Shown here one piece after another: positions 21,766-32,063 of a stretch of DNA of 50,952 bases (positions are counted from its first letter, which is position 1; the number at the start of each line of letters is the position of its first letter). Below the pieces are notes generated by a model, which saw only the letters and a list, made by a program, of their open reading frames with translations, was not told the origin of the DNA and did not search any database. Position numbers and translations under genes: made by a program. Source of the DNA: Thermoprotei archaeon. Lineage in GTDB: Archaea > Thermoproteota > Thermoprotei > Thermofilales > B20-G17. The stretch covers positions 1-50,952 of the forward strand of contig QMRH01000005.1 in assembly GCA_003650675.1 (NCBI GenBank). Reading direction: 5' to 3'.

Positions 21766-21839
21766 CAATGGATTTGATTCTACAGGTCTTAAGATAAGAT
21801 AACTTAAAATACCGTAGATAAAACTCTATACTGATAAAA

Positions 21840-22643
21840 ATGTCTAAGGAAAGAAAACCATATATAGGGGTTATAGGCGGCTCCGGGCTGTATGATCCCG
21901 AGATACTTGGGTCGGTGAAGGAAGTTACTGTCCATACCCCCTACGGTGCACCTTCAGACAACATCTTTATAGGCGAAATTAAGGGGGTTACCGTAGCTTT
22001 TCTGCCACGGCATGGGAGAGGGCACAAGTATCCTCCCCATAGAATAAACTATAGAGCGAATATATGGGCTCTTCACTCTCTCGGGGTTAAAAGAATAATA
22101 GCCGTGTCGGCTGTGGGGAGCCTAAGGGAAGACTATGAGCCAGGAGACTTCGTTCTTCCCGATCAATTTGTCGATATGACTAAAAATAGGTCATACACTT
22201 TCTATGATGGCCCGAAGGTGGCGCATATACAGATAGGTCTTGAACCCTTCTGCCCTGAATTAAGAAAAATAGTATTGGATACCGCACGTGAACACAATAT
22301 AAAAATACATGATGGAGGATGCTACATTTGTATAGAAGGGCCGAGGTTCTCGACGAAGGCCGAGTCTAGGATATGGAAAGATGTATTTAAATGCGATATA
22401 ATAGGTATGACTCTTATACCTGAGATAAATCTTGCAAGGGAGCTTGGCATATGTTATTCGTTGATAGCCATGGTGACGGACTACGATATCTGGGCTGAAA
22501 GAGTCGTAACAGCAGAAGAGGTCGTTAAAGTCATGAAGGAAAACGTTGAAAAAGCTAAGAAACTACTTTACTCCGTTATACCTAAAGTACCTGAAACCAA
22601 GGGCTGTAAATGCGAGGAGATTTTGAAAACTGCTTTTCTTTAA
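21840..22643 (+). CDS. mtnP: S-methyl-5'-thioadenosine phosphorylase
   Basis: Cleaves methylthioadenosine with phosphate to adenine and 5-methylthioribose 1-phosphate, recycling the by-product of polyamine synthesis. The start [35 protein letters not shown] and the [18 protein letters not shown] segment are family markers. ATG at 21840 has no ribosome binding site and lies about 30 bases after an AACTTAAAATA box, so the mRNA is probably leaderless. It lies next to SAH hydrolase, giving a methyl-cycle pair. Confidence 0.9.
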   Translation: MSKERKPYIGVIGGSGLYDPEILGSVKEVTVHTPYGAPSDNIFIGEIKGVTVAFLPRHGRGHKYPPHRINYRANIWALHSLGVKRIIAVSAVGSLREDYEPGDFVLPDQFVDMTKNRSYTFYDGPKVAHIQIGLEPFCPELRKIVLDTAREHNIKIHDGGCYICIEGPRFSTKAESRIWKDVFKCDIIGMTLIPEINLARELGICYSLIAMVTDYDIWAERVVTAEEVVKVMKENVEKAKKLLYSVIPKVPETKGCKCEEILKTAFL

Positions 22644-22790
22644 TCAAATACAAAATGTTTTTATCCTATGATTTTTGAACCACGGTTAAAAGAGTTTTCG
22701 ATTCAGAGGTGGAGCCCTGCCGACAATAGGGTAACCACAATAAATATTATGTTATGTTTTCCAAGGTAAGTGAAGTGGTGGCTAGGGGAA

Positions 22791-24101
22791 ATGAAGTTTA
22801 AAGTAAGAGATTTGAGTCTTGCTAAAAAGGGGTTTGCTAAAATAGATTGGGCAGAGGCCCACATGCCGGTGCTATTGAAAATCAGGGATAGATTCTCTAG
22901 GGACCGCCCCCTAGAGGGAATAAGGATAAGCGCGTCGCTCCATGTAACTAAAGAAACGGCGGTTCTCGTTCGAACCCTAAAAAAGGGTGGCGCCGAAGTA
23001 GTGCTTGTACCTTCCAATCCACTTTCCACTCAAGATGATGTAGCTGCTGCTTTAGCCTCGGAGGGAGTGTACGTGTTTGCCTGGAGAGGCATGAAACGCG
23101 AAGAATATTACGAGGCGATAAGCCGAGCTATAGAATTTAAACCTCACATAACGATGGACGATGGGGCAGACGTAATCTCTACTCTACATAAAATATATTG
23201 GAGGGTAAAAGATGAGGATGCGGATTTAGTTAGAAGAAGCATAAGAGAAGACGCAGCAAAATACATTGAGAATATTATAGGTGGAACAGAGGAAACGACT
23301 ACTGGAGTTATGCGAATTAAGTCTATGGAGCGGGAAGGTAAACTTATGTATCCCGTTATAGCCGTAAATGAGTCCTTAACAAAATATATGTTTGATAACA
23401 GGTATGGCACCGGTCAAAGTGTTCTGGATGGAATAATGCGAGCCACCAGCATATTGATTGCAGGGAAAAAAGTTGTTGTTGCAGGATACGGTTGGTGTGG
23501 ACGAGGAATAGCGTTTAGAGCACGTGGACTCGGTGCACATGTTATAGTAACCGAAGTGGATCCGATTAAGGCATTGGAGGCGATCTACGATGGTTTTGAA
23601 GTTATGTCTATGAAGGAGGCGGCCGAGGTCGGAGATATATTCATTACAGCCACCGGAAACAAGGATGTTATTAGAGGTGAGCATTTCCGGAAAATGAAGG
23701 ATGGTGTTATTCTAGCCAATGCAGGCCACTTCAATGTTGAAATAAACATTAGGGAGCTTGAAGAACTATCTAGGTCGAAGAGAAAAATAAGGGAAAACGT
23801 GGAAGAATATACTTTAAATGACGGTAGAAGGATATACCTTCTTGCCGAAGGAAGGCTGGTTAATCTCGTTGCGGCGGAAGGGCATCCAAGCGAGGTAATG
23901 GACATGAGCTTTGCAAACCAAGCTCTCGCAGTAAAATACCTCGTTGAAAAACAACTAGATCTTAAACCTAAAGTTTACAATCTTCCACGGATGATTGACG
24001 AAGAAATAGCCAGACTTAAACTCGAAAGCCTAGGCGTAGCCATAGATAAGCTAACCGAAGAGCAGAAAAAATATCTGGAAAGCTGGGAACCCGGAACCTA
24101 G
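22791..24101 (+). CDS. ahcY: S-adenosylhomocysteine hydrolase
   Basis: NAD-dependent enzyme that splits S-adenosylhomocysteine into adenosine and homocysteine after methyl transfer. AEAHMPVL near the start, [34 protein letters not shown], the NAD loop [20 protein letters not shown] (about residues 223-242) and the [17 protein letters not shown] segment are diagnostic. ATG 22791 gives the family-like [14 protein letters not shown] start; GTG 22770 is an in-frame alternative adding seven residues. Confidence 0.93.
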   Translation: MKFKVRDLSLAKKGFAKIDWAEAHMPVLLKIRDRFSRDRPLEGIRISASLHVTKETAVLVRTLKKGGAEVVLVPSNPLSTQDDVAAALASEGVYVFAWRGMKREEYYEAISRAIEFKPHITMDDGADVISTLHKIYWRVKDEDADLVRRSIREDAAKYIENIIGGTEETTTGVMRIKSMEREGKLMYPVIAVNESLTKYMFDNRYGTGQSVLDGIMRATSILIAGKKVVVAGYGWCGRGIAFRARGLGAHVIVTEVDPIKALEAIYDGFEVMSMKEAAEVGDIFITATGNKDVIRGEHFRKMKDGVILANAGHFNVEINIRELEELSRSKRKIRENVEEYTLNDGRRIYLLAEGRLVNLVAAEGHPSEVMDMSFANQALAVKYLVEKQLDLKPKVYNLPRMIDEEIARLKLESLGVAIDKLTEEQKKYLESWEPGT

Positions 24102-24195
24102 GACACCTATCATATTAATATGAGTATTAGTAATAAAATAAGTTAGTATCGATCATTGGAACGGGAGAGAAGAAACCTGCATTAGAGGTAAGCTT

Positions 24196-25494
24196 CTAGG
24201 AGCATACAATTTCTCCACGTAGGTCGAAGAAGGTTACTTCGTTTATTTTCGCTTTAACTACTTTACCTGGTCTTATCCTTTCATAGAGGATTAAAGGTTT
24301 ATAGTTAAAGAGGCGGGCTCTAGTTTCGTTTCTTTCACCCAGAGTTTCCAAAGTTAACGCCTTTACAGTTTTTCCAATGTATTTTCTATTTATCTCTAAA
24401 GCAAGTTTCTCCGTTAACCTTGATATGATCTGTGAACGTCTCTTTTTGATAGGTTCTGGAACTTGCTTGCTTACATAGCCCCTGGTAAACGGCGTTAAAG
24501 TATATCGTGCTACGTGAACCTTGTCAGGTTTTATCTCTTTAAGCACGGTAACTGTGTTATGGAACTCTTCATCTCCTTCTCCAGGGAACCCAACGATTAT
24601 ATCTGTGGCTAGAAAAATATCTGGAAATCGTTTCCTAAACTTTGAGACTATTTCTTTAAATTCCTCTACAGTATATCTTCTACCCATCATACTCAGCACG
24701 TTGTTGTCCCCAGACTGTAAGGGTAAATGAAGGTACTTTATTATACGGGGGTCGTTGAACACTTCAACCAAGTCATCCAACATATCTAATACTAGGCTTG
24801 GCTCCATCATACCTAACCTGAAATATACTTCCTTGCCTGCAGTTGATTTAAGTAACCTTTCCAAAAGATCCGTCAACCTCCCTCCTTTATCTCTTCCGTA
24901 GGCGGCGACGTCTTGTCCCGTCAAAACCACTAACTTAGCACCTTTAGAGACGGCTTTAAGGACATTTTCTATAATTTTTTCTGCGTCGTAGCTTGTGAGC
25001 CTCCTTCTAGCATAGACTTCCACACAGAAAGTACAAGAACCTAAGCACCCTACGGATATGGGAACTATATGGACCACTCCATCGCGTAAGGGATCGTATT
25101 CTGGCAGTATTGGACATGTTCTAGGTTTAAATGGATTGACATCTATTACTCTCTTGCCTTCAAGGAAAAGAGATAGAGAATCTATCGAATTAGGCCCTAT
25201 GAGACTCGCAGTGGGGGAAATACTGTGTATAGTGGCGCCCCGAATAGGGGTGAGGCAACCAGCTATCAGTAGGCGAAAGTTATGTTTCCGTCTCAGCTCT
25301 TCAAGCTCCCTTATACGTCTAATCATTCTTCTCTCAGTATCCCCTCTCACAGTACATGTATTTAGAATCACGATATCCGCATCGGATATATGGTGAACTA
25401 TCCTAAACCCTTTTCTACGCGCTATATCTTCCATTATCCTACTATCAGCTTTATTAAGCCAGCAACCATAGGTTTCAATATATATCCTAGCCAC
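24196..25494 (-). CDS. tRNA methylthiotransferase, MiaB/e-MtaB family
   Basis: Radical SAM enzyme that adds a methylthio group to t6A37 of tRNA in archaea and eukaryotes. The N-terminal UPF0004 domain supplies cluster cysteines in ETYGCWLN, LNTCTVRGDTE and AGCL. The radical SAM motif is CLGSCTFC (about 147-154) and a TRAM-like domain closes the protein near GKTVKALTLETLGERNETRA. At 432 residues it is full length and monocistronic. The e-MtaB assignment rests on the archaeal origin and the segment around GCLGSCTFC. Confidence 0.88.
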   Translation of the reverse strand: MARIYIETYGCWLNKADSRIMEDIARRKGFRIVHHISDADIVILNTCTVRGDTERRMIRRIRELEELRRKHNFRLLIAGCLTPIRGATIHSISPTASLIGPNSIDSLSLFLEGKRVIDVNPFKPRTCPILPEYDPLRDGVVHIVPISVGCLGSCTFCVEVYARRRLTSYDAEKIIENVLKAVSKGAKLVVLTGQDVAAYGRDKGGRLTDLLERLLKSTAGKEVYFRLGMMEPSLVLDMLDDLVEVFNDPRIIKYLHLPLQSGDNNVLSMMGRRYTVEEFKEIVSKFRKRFPDIFLATDIIVGFPGEGDEEFHNTVTVLKEIKPDKVHVARYTLTPFTRGYVSKQVPEPIKKRRSQIISRLTEKLALEINRKYIGKTVKALTLETLGERNETRARLFNYKPLILYERIRPGKVVKAKINEVTFFDLRGEIVCS

Positions 25495-25569
25495 TTTCCC
25501 CTTCCCTGTCGATAGGTTTTTAATTTCTATCTCATTAAGTTGACGATAGCCTAATAAAGGGGAGATAGC

Positions 25570-27213
25570 ATGAAAAAAATCTTTCGATCCATCGGGCTCA
25601 TAATCCTTCTATCAACAGGCATTATTGTACTCATCGGACAGCTACATGTAACAGCCAGCCCTTACATTAAAGCTAATATCAACATTAAAGTAGATAAGGG
25701 ATTCGTGGTTGCGAAGGAAATCCTGTATTCTGGAAACATTCCTTCAACACTTACTTTCAATTTACCGGTAAATGTATCCTTTTTCTTTGCTCTCGGGGAG
25801 GACGGTAAAGTTTTAGCTAAGGCATGGAATGGAGGTAAAATTACTTTCTCAACAACAGGTCAAAGAAACATTACCTTATACTTCGTATACGTAAATGAAG
25901 GGCTAAAAATTACAGACGACAACAAACTGGTTTTTGGCATCGAGCTCCCCCTTGCACCAGCAGAGACTGGAGTCGACGCAGCATTAGTCGTGGACGCTAA
26001 CACGATAGGAAACGTCAGCTCCATTAACCTGACTATTAACGGTTATGAAACACCGTTAATGTATCCTTACAATAAATCAAACATATTATTGGACGCGGGG
26101 CAAACAGCGATTTTCCAGCTTAAAATAGACGTGGAGAACCAGGAATCATGGCCTGTAGCGTACCTTAAAAGAATCGTTAAACCATTGGAGCCAGGTATTC
26201 TATTGATAATAGATGAGCTGGAGCTGGAAAACTATGGTTTGAGAACTTTATCTGAACTTCAACTCAAGCTACCTAAGGGGGCTTCCATAATAGAGGTAAG
26301 AAGTAAGATAGTAAAGTTTCTCAGAGGATCAACGTACGGCGGCTTCAAGGTGAAGAAAAACTCCAATGAAACACTTGTAACAATTTATCTTCCGGTTTAC
26401 ATTAATAGGCAATCAAAAACGCATTTAATCGTAGAATATAAGATACCATTGTCTGAAGGGGAAACAGGCGTCGTAGCATCAATCCTCCATAACCCAGGTA
26501 TACCATTACTAGGCTTCGAAGTTAAATTCTCTCCATCTGATAGATTTTCTATCATAACTAATTGGGTTAAAGAACATGTAGAAATAGTGGAGGGTCAGCA
26601 TGCCTTCATCCTGCATGAAGGTGTACCAAATATCCCCGATATAATGCCTGTAGAAGAGGTTTTAGTGGAAGCTAAGGTAAGTTTCGACCTTTTCGAGCTT
26701 TATAAACCTTACATTGTTTCACTTATACTTCTTGCGTTAATAGCGTCAGCAATTGCGGTCGCCTATAGGTTTATTGGAGTTAAACAATTAAAGGAGGCTA
26801 AAGTTAGGGTGCTTGAGGAAGCTAGGTTGAGGCCAGTAATAGATAGAATCGAAGACTTCGTAAGTATTGTTGAAGCTGAAATCGATCTTCTAAGAAGCAT
26901 TGAGAAAGGAGAAATAAAGAGATCTAAGGCGGCCACTAGGCTTAGGGCTCTTAGAAGAACCATAAGCCTAGAGGATAGACGGCTGCGTGAAGCGGTTGCG
27001 AAGACGCCGAAGCCTTATAGAGAGGGCCTTGAGGCTGCTATTGAAGAGGTATACACTGCTTTGAACAAGCTTGAAGAGGTTATAAAAAGAAATTACCTAC
27101 GTAGGAGGGGTAGAAGACCGCTTGTAGATTTAAGGACATATTGGAGGGCTCTAGAAGACGCCTTAAGGAAGTTAGAGGAGGAGACGTCAAGGCTTAAAGA
27201 AAACCTCTTTTAA
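25570..27213 (+). CDS. Single-pass membrane protein with large external domain and coiled-coil tail
   Basis: Not recognised with certainty. A signal peptide or anchor (GLIILLSTGIIVLIGQL, about 9-25) precedes about 350 residues rich in beta-type sequence. One membrane helix follows (YIVSLILLALIASAIAVAYRF, about 382-402), then about 145 charged helical residues with coiled-coil character. The external part resembles two repeated beta sandwiches (segments near LEPGILLIIDELELENYG and ETGVVASILHNPGIPLLGFE). This layout, signal peptide, lumen-facing domain, one helix and helical cytoplasmic tail, is that of eukaryotic ribophorin I, but that is an architectural likeness only. Monocistronic, with a GGGGAGA site before ATG. 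Confidence 0.7.
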   Translation: MKKIFRSIGLIILLSTGIIVLIGQLHVTASPYIKANINIKVDKGFVVAKEILYSGNIPSTLTFNLPVNVSFFFALGEDGKVLAKAWNGGKITFSTTGQRNITLYFVYVNEGLKITDDNKLVFGIELPLAPAETGVDAALVVDANTIGNVSSINLTINGYETPLMYPYNKSNILLDAGQTAIFQLKIDVENQESWPVAYLKRIVKPLEPGILLIIDELELENYGLRTLSELQLKLPKGASIIEVRSKIVKFLRGSTYGGFKVKKNSNETLVTIYLPVYINRQSKTHLIVEYKIPLSEGETGVVASILHNPGIPLLGFEVKFSPSDRFSIITNWVKEHVEIVEGQHAFILHEGVPNIPDIMPVEEVLVEAKVSFDLFELYKPYIVSLILLALIASAIAVAYRFIGVKQLKEAKVRVLEEARLRPVIDRIEDFVSIVEAEIDLLRSIEKGEIKRSKAATRLRALRRTISLEDRRLREAVAKTPKPYREGLEAAIEEVYTALNKLEEVIKRNYLRRRGRRPLVDLRTYWRALEDALRKLEEETSRLKENLF

Positions 27214-27226
27214 TCGTTATACAATT

Positions 27227-27293
27227 AAAATTAGCGATGATGAGAAGGCCGATTAAAGAATTGATGATTAAACGAACCCGGACTGAAAATTTA
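27227..27293 (+). ncRNA. Possible C/D box guide sRNA
   Basis: ATGATGA (27237-27243) can be box C, TTGATGA (27261-27267) box C' and CTGA (27283-27286) box D, with short AT-rich ends able to form a terminal stem. The 15 bases before box D include GAACCCGGA, complementary to UCCGGGUUC as found in many tRNA T arms. Box D' is poor, and the segment between C and C' is 17 bases. The prediction is weak but this is the only gap in the window that shows the pattern. Confidence 0.35.
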
Positions 27294-27406
27294 GTAAACG
27301 ATAGAAGTAGTGGATGTTTCATGGAGAATTCTTAGGGCCTCGCACTTCGGGAAGACAGTACGTCTTTTGGTAAACTTTTATTTAACTTAGAGAGAATAAA
27401 ATTACT

Positions 27407-28525
27407 ATGACCCGCATTAGACGGCTAGAAGTTTACGAGGTGAAGCTTAAACTCGAAGAACCGTTTACGATATCTTCTGGTACAAGCACCTATAGCCACA
27501 ATGTGGTTGTCAAGTTCGTGGATGAGGATGGGCGGACCGGGTGGGGTGAAGGATCTCCTTCCTATAGAGTTAGTAGAGAAACCGTTGGATCGAATATAGA
27601 GGCTATAAAAAGCGTTGCAGGAAAGATCATTGGGCTTGACATACTTAAATTGGAGAGACTTCGGGAAATTTTAGCTAAAATAGAGGGGAATCCTTCGGCG
27701 AAAACAGCTCTTGAAACAGCTTTCCTAGACCTCATGGGAAAAGAACTACAGAAACCAATTTACCGTTTTATGGGAGGATATAGGGACAGCATTGTAACAG
27801 ACTTTACTATAAGCATTAGATCTCCTGAGGAGATGGCGAAAAACGCGCTTAAGGCTGTTGAAAAGGGATTTAAAATACTAAAGATCAAGTTAGGGGTATC
27901 GCCTGAGGAAGATGTCGAACGTATCAAACGCATTAGGGAGGCTGTGGGCCCTGATGTTAAAATACGTGTGGATGCTAATCAAGGATGGAAGTTTGACGAT
28001 GCGGTGTACGTCTTGAATAAAATAGCTGATTACGATGTAGAGTTATGTGAACAGCCCTTAGAAGCAGGGGATTTAAAGGGACATGCGAGGCTTAGAAAGG
28101 AATCACCCATTCCGATAATGCTTGATGAAAGTGTACATGGGGTGGTAGAGGCGGTGAAAGCCATTGAAATGGAGGCAGTAGATTTCATTAACATAAAGTT
28201 GATGAAAACTAAAGGAGTTTCTGAAGCGGTTACACTCGCCCATCTCGCTGAAAGCTATGGTATACCATGCATGGTTGGATGTATGGGTGAATCTAGAATA
28301 GGCATCAGCATGGGGGTCCACTTTGCACAGGCGATCAAAAACGTGATGCTGGTGGATTTAGATGCAGACCTGCTTCAAGCCGAATTTCTCGTTGAGAAAG
28401 GTGGAGCCTCGATCGCTCCTGGAGGTATTAGAAGGGTGCCAGAGGTGCCTGGATTAGGTGTAGAAAAGGTCGATGAAACTAAGTTAATACGACGGTTTAC
28501 TGTGGGAGGAGGCGTTGAACTCTGA
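27407..28525 (+). CDS. Enolase-superfamily epimerase (dipeptide epimerase / muconate cycloisomerase type)
   Basis: Member of the mandelate racemase/muconate lactonising branch of the enolase superfamily. The catalytic KxK is in LKIKLG, the metal ligands in VDANQGW, CEQPL and LDES, and the second lysine in NIKLMKT. This set is typical of L-Ala-D/L-Glu and related dipeptide epimerases and of o-succinylbenzoate synthase-like enzymes. The 372-residue length is normal. No peptide or menaquinone gene lies next to it, so the substrate is open. Start ATG 27407. Confidence 0.82.
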   Translation: MTRIRRLEVYEVKLKLEEPFTISSGTSTYSHNVVVKFVDEDGRTGWGEGSPSYRVSRETVGSNIEAIKSVAGKIIGLDILKLERLREILAKIEGNPSAKTALETAFLDLMGKELQKPIYRFMGGYRDSIVTDFTISIRSPEEMAKNALKAVEKGFKILKIKLGVSPEEDVERIKRIREAVGPDVKIRVDANQGWKFDDAVYVLNKIADYDVELCEQPLEAGDLKGHARLRKESPIPIMLDESVHGVVEAVKAIEMEAVDFINIKLMKTKGVSEAVTLAHLAESYGIPCMVGCMGESRIGISMGVHFAQAIKNVMLVDLDADLLQAEFLVEKGGASIAPGGIRRVPEVPGLGVEKVDETKLIRRFTVGGGVEL

Positions 28526-28533
28526 GAGACTTC

Positions 28534-28764
28534 ATGGAACTTGAATCGAAAGAGGATTTCCTTAAACTGGCTCTTAAAACAGATCTAATATTCAGAATAG
28601 ATCCTTTTCTGATAATAAACTATTATGGAGTTTTTATGTATCTTGATCTTAGAAGACTTGGAGATGGGGAAGTAAAGTCGTTGCTTTACTCGTTAAAGGA
28701 CAAGATTATCAATATAAGAAGACACCTAAAGGCTGGTAGCATTAGCCAGCTTCTCGAAGAGTAA
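28534..28764 (+). CDS. Small uncharacterised protein
   Basis: A 76-residue protein, not recognised. It begins MELESKEDFLKLALKTDLIF and is mixed helix and strand without membrane segment or cysteine. It lies 8 bases after the epimerase and 46 bases before the next unknown gene, in the same direction, so it is probably co-transcribed with one or both. Length, codon use and ATG with preceding GAGAGA support a real gene. Confidence 0.55.
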   Translation: MELESKEDFLKLALKTDLIFRIDPFLIINYYGVFMYLDLRRLGDGEVKSLLYSLKDKIINIRRHLKAGSISQLLEE

Positions 28765-28810
28765 CCTTTAAATCGAATCTCTGGGGCATAAACATAGGGG
28801 ATGCATACAG

Positions 28811-29476
28811 GTGTTTGGAGGACTCTACAGTGGCGGAATACTGAGGTATCTGCTCAGAAACCGGGTGGTAAACGCCCTCTCAGCCATAGAGCCTTCTCTT
28901 TCCCGGGATGAAACAACCTTTATGGCCAATATAGCCTTTGAAGACTACTTAAATTATCTTAAAACTAAACATAGGTTCTCCGAATCCGGTAAAGAAAGGA
29001 AATTTAGCGATTTCATTGCTTCAATGCTTCTACGGTGGGATGAATCCCAGGACAAGGAGTTAAAGGACTGGCTTGTAAAATGGCTCAATAAATGGCGTAG
29101 AAGAGTGCGGTTGGTCTTTGCTGAAGACGAGTTCTACAAGAGAGCTGGAAAACCCGATAGAATACCAGCCAGTTTTCTAGAAAGAGTTCAAAATGAAGTA
29201 GATTACATAGAGGAGCTTAGAAAAATAATCATGGAGACGCTTATCGAAAAAGAGGAGTACTGTATGATGAGTTTCATCACGAACGAAATAATCAAGAATT
29301 CTTTAATAGAGATTAGAAAGGGCATAGGCGACGAGGATAAAGCAATAGATTTTCTACGGAAAAACCCCCTCTTTCTCCTTGATCTCTCATTTAAATACCT
29401 TAGAAATATTTTGAGGAAAAAAGACGCTCTAATAATAATCAGGGTCGACGAGAAACTTTTAGAAAATTTCAGTTGA
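28811..29476 (+). CDS. Uncharacterised helical protein
   Basis: A 221-residue protein, not recognised. The start is GTG at 28811, giving MFGGLYSGGILRYLLRNRVV. It is mostly charged helix with a WDES...WLVKWLNKWRRR segment (about 73-96) and no transmembrane or catalytic motif I can name. It follows the 76-residue unknown gene and precedes a 170-base gap before the GH31 gene. It could be a DNA-replication or cell-division accessory protein by general character, but that is a guess. Confidence 0.55.
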   Translation: MFGGLYSGGILRYLLRNRVVNALSAIEPSLSRDETTFMANIAFEDYLNYLKTKHRFSESGKERKFSDFIASMLLRWDESQDKELKDWLVKWLNKWRRRVRLVFAEDEFYKRAGKPDRIPASFLERVQNEVDYIEELRKIIMETLIEKEEYCMMSFITNEIIKNSLIEIRKGIGDEDKAIDFLRKNPLFLLDLSFKYLRNILRKKDALIIIRVDEKLLENFS

Positions 29477-29645
29477 AAACGATAGCTTATTGAATTTATG
29501 GGAAGAATTTCTACTTTTACTTAACATGGATTAATTCCTGTGAAAAGTGATTGTTTTCAAGCATGTTATAATTCAAACAGTGGCTTAAAATTATATTAAA
29601 TAAAAGGTAATTGTTTTGCTTTGACCTTGGATAACGGTGTAGCGT

Positions 29646-32042
29646 ATGGAATACTTCACCTTAGTGGGGAATGTAAAGGGATTTAAGCAGAGTAAGGGAT
29701 CTCTAATATTCGACTGCAATAATTCAATGTTGGAATTAAAGGTTCTGGATGCAAATATAGTTAGAGTGCGGTTATCCCCGGCAGGCAGTTCATTTCCACA
29801 GAAATCGTATGCGGTTATATGGGACGGTGAAGGAGAGTTCAGTGTCTCTGATGAGGGGGAATTCGTCCATGTGGATACCGGAGAGGTAGTAGTCAGGGTA
29901 TTCAAGAATCCATGTAGAATAGTTTTTGAAGATAGGAAAGGGAAAGTAATTAACGAGGATTACTGGCCTGCGGGAATGGGCTGGAAACCCAGTAAATGGG
30001 AGGGATACCATGTTAAATGCTGGAAAAAGCTCTTTATGGATGAACGATTCTACGGTTTTGGGGAGAAAGCAGGAACATTAGACAAGCGGAGAGAAAAGCT
30101 TGTTATGTGGAATACCGATGCATGGGGTTATAAAAGTGGAAGCGATCCTCTTTATCTAAGCGTCCCCTTTTTTATAGGACTAAGAAAGAACATCGCATAC
30201 GGGATATTCTTCGACAATACTTTTAAAGCTATTTTTGATATGGGGCACACATCGGAAGAATTTTATTCCTTTGAAGCTGAAGGAGGGATACTGGACTACT
30301 ACTTCATATATGGGCCTCAGGTGAAGGATGTTGTTGAGGGATACACTAGACTTACAGGTAGAATGCCGCTTCCGCCTTTATGGTCACTGGGCCATCAGCA
30401 GTCACGTTACAGCTACTATCCCGAAGAACATGTAGTTCAAATAGCTGAGAGATACAGGCTTGAACACATACCATGCGATGTAATATACCTCGATATACAC
30501 TACATGGAGGATTTCAAGGTCTTCACGTGGAATAAACGTAGGTTCCCTGACCCATACAGGCTAAAGAAGAAATTATCTGCAATGGGTTTCAAACTAGTGG
30601 TTATAGTAGATCCGGGCGTGAAACTGGATCCACAATACCATGTTTTTCGAGAGGGTGTATTAAGAGACTTTTTCTGTAAAACGCCTAGGGGAGACTTGTA
30701 TGTAGGTAAAGTGTGGCCAGGATTATGCGTTTTTCCGGACTACACTAGGGACGATGTAAGAAAATGGTGGGGAGACCTGCATAAAACACTAACAGACGTA
30801 GGTGTAGATGGGATATGGAACGACATGAATGAACCCTCTATTTTCACCGATTTTAAAACAATGGATTTAAACGTGCTTCATAAGGACGGCTTCCACGCTA
30901 AAATCCATAATGTGTATGCTCTTTTGGAATGTAAGGCCACATATGAAGGTTTGTTACGGCTAAGACCCAATAAGAGGCCATTTATACTTACTAGATCAGG
31001 TTTTGCAGGTATACAACGTTATGCAGCCAAGTGGACGGGGGATAATGCGTCAACATGGGAGCATCTTTGGTTGCAGATACCGATGGTCTTGAATCTAGGT
31101 CTTTCGGGAATACCCTTCACTGGGGCCGACATAGGAGGGTTCGCGGGAAGACCGTCACCAGAACTTCTTGTAAGATGGTATCAGGTTGCAGTATTCATGC
31201 CGCTATGCCGGAATCATCAAATGATGGGAACATACGACCATGAGCCATGGATGTACGGGAAGAGAACTAAAACTATTATTAGAGAGATGCTGAAGCTACG
31301 GTACTCGCTTCTCCCCTACATTTATTCGCTCTTCTACGAGCATTACTTGAAGGGATATCCTCCTGTAAGACCCCTTTTCTTCGAATTTCAAGATGACGAG
31401 GAAACGTACAGCATTGACGACGAGTTCATGCTGGGAGAAGCCCTGCTGGTTGCGCCTATACTTAGGGAGGGAGCCAGAGGAAGAGAGGTCTACCTTCCCT
31501 CAACTTCACTGTGGTACGATTTCTGGAGCGGTGAAATGTTGGAAGAAACCGGCTGGACATACGCCGAAGCACCATTGGATAGGATCCCACTTTACGTTAA
31601 AGCAGGGGCTGTAATCCCCATGTGGCCGCCGATGAATTATGTAGGTGAAAAAGATCCTAACCCGCTTTTCATACACTATTATCCCTCAACTGGCAAAAAC
31701 ACTTTCATCCTCTACGAGGATGATGGCGTAACATTGAACTACCGTAGGGGAGAATGCCGGGAGACCCTGTTGTCCGCGGAAACAGATGGGAAGGCAATCA
31801 CAATTGAATCGAAAGTGACAAAGGGAACTTATAAGCCTCCACGAGACACTGTGGTAATAGTAATACATGGGCTCAAAGATGTGAATATAATAGAGGTGGA
31901 AAAGGATGGAAGGATGCTTAAACAGGTTAAAAGCCTTAAAGAACCGGGTGAAGGCTACTGTTATAATACCGAAAAAGGAGAATTATACGTGAAGTTTAAG
32001 GATAAAATAGGCGTTTTCAGTCTTTCCATCAATTTTACATAA
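29646..32042 (+). CDS. malA: GH31 alpha-glucosidase/alpha-xylosidase
   Basis: Family GH31 retaining alpha-glycosidase, probably releasing glucose or xylose from alpha-linked oligosaccharides. The nucleophile is Asp393 in IWNDMNEPSIF; the acid/base is Asp466 in WTGDNASTW. The N-terminal galactose-mutarotase-like domain, the (beta/alpha)8 barrel with VIYLDIHYMED, and C-terminal beta domains are all present in 798 residues, somewhat longer than Sulfolobus MalA. There is no signal peptide, so it acts in the cytoplasm. It may serve the sugar importer 11 kb away. Specificity between glucose and xylose cannot be read here. Confidence 0.9.
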   Translation: MEYFTLVGNVKGFKQSKGSLIFDCNNSMLELKVLDANIVRVRLSPAGSSFPQKSYAVIWDGEGEFSVSDEGEFVHVDTGEVVVRVFKNPCRIVFEDRKGKVINEDYWPAGMGWKPSKWEGYHVKCWKKLFMDERFYGFGEKAGTLDKRREKLVMWNTDAWGYKSGSDPLYLSVPFFIGLRKNIAYGIFFDNTFKAIFDMGHTSEEFYSFEAEGGILDYYFIYGPQVKDVVEGYTRLTGRMPLPPLWSLGHQQSRYSYYPEEHVVQIAERYRLEHIPCDVIYLDIHYMEDFKVFTWNKRRFPDPYRLKKKLSAMGFKLVVIVDPGVKLDPQYHVFREGVLRDFFCKTPRGDLYVGKVWPGLCVFPDYTRDDVRKWWGDLHKTLTDVGVDGIWNDMNEPSIFTDFKTMDLNVLHKDGFHAKIHNVYALLECKATYEGLLRLRPNKRPFILTRSGFAGIQRYAAKWTGDNASTWEHLWLQIPMVLNLGLSGIPFTGADIGGFAGRPSPELLVRWYQVAVFMPLCRNHQMMGTYDHEPWMYGKRTKTIIREMLKLRYSLLPYIYSLFYEHYLKGYPPVRPLFFEFQDDEETYSIDDEFMLGEALLVAPILREGARGREVYLPSTSLWYDFWSGEMLEETGWTYAEAPLDRIPLYVKAGAVIPMWPPMNYVGEKDPNPLFIHYYPSTGKNTFILYEDDGVTLNYRRGECRETLLSAETDGKAITIESKVTKGTYKPPRDTVVIVIHGLKDVNIIEVEKDGRMLKQVKSLKEPGEGYCYNTEKGELYVKFKDKIGVFSLSINFT

Positions 32043-32063
32043 AGGGTTAATTCAGCGCCTTTT

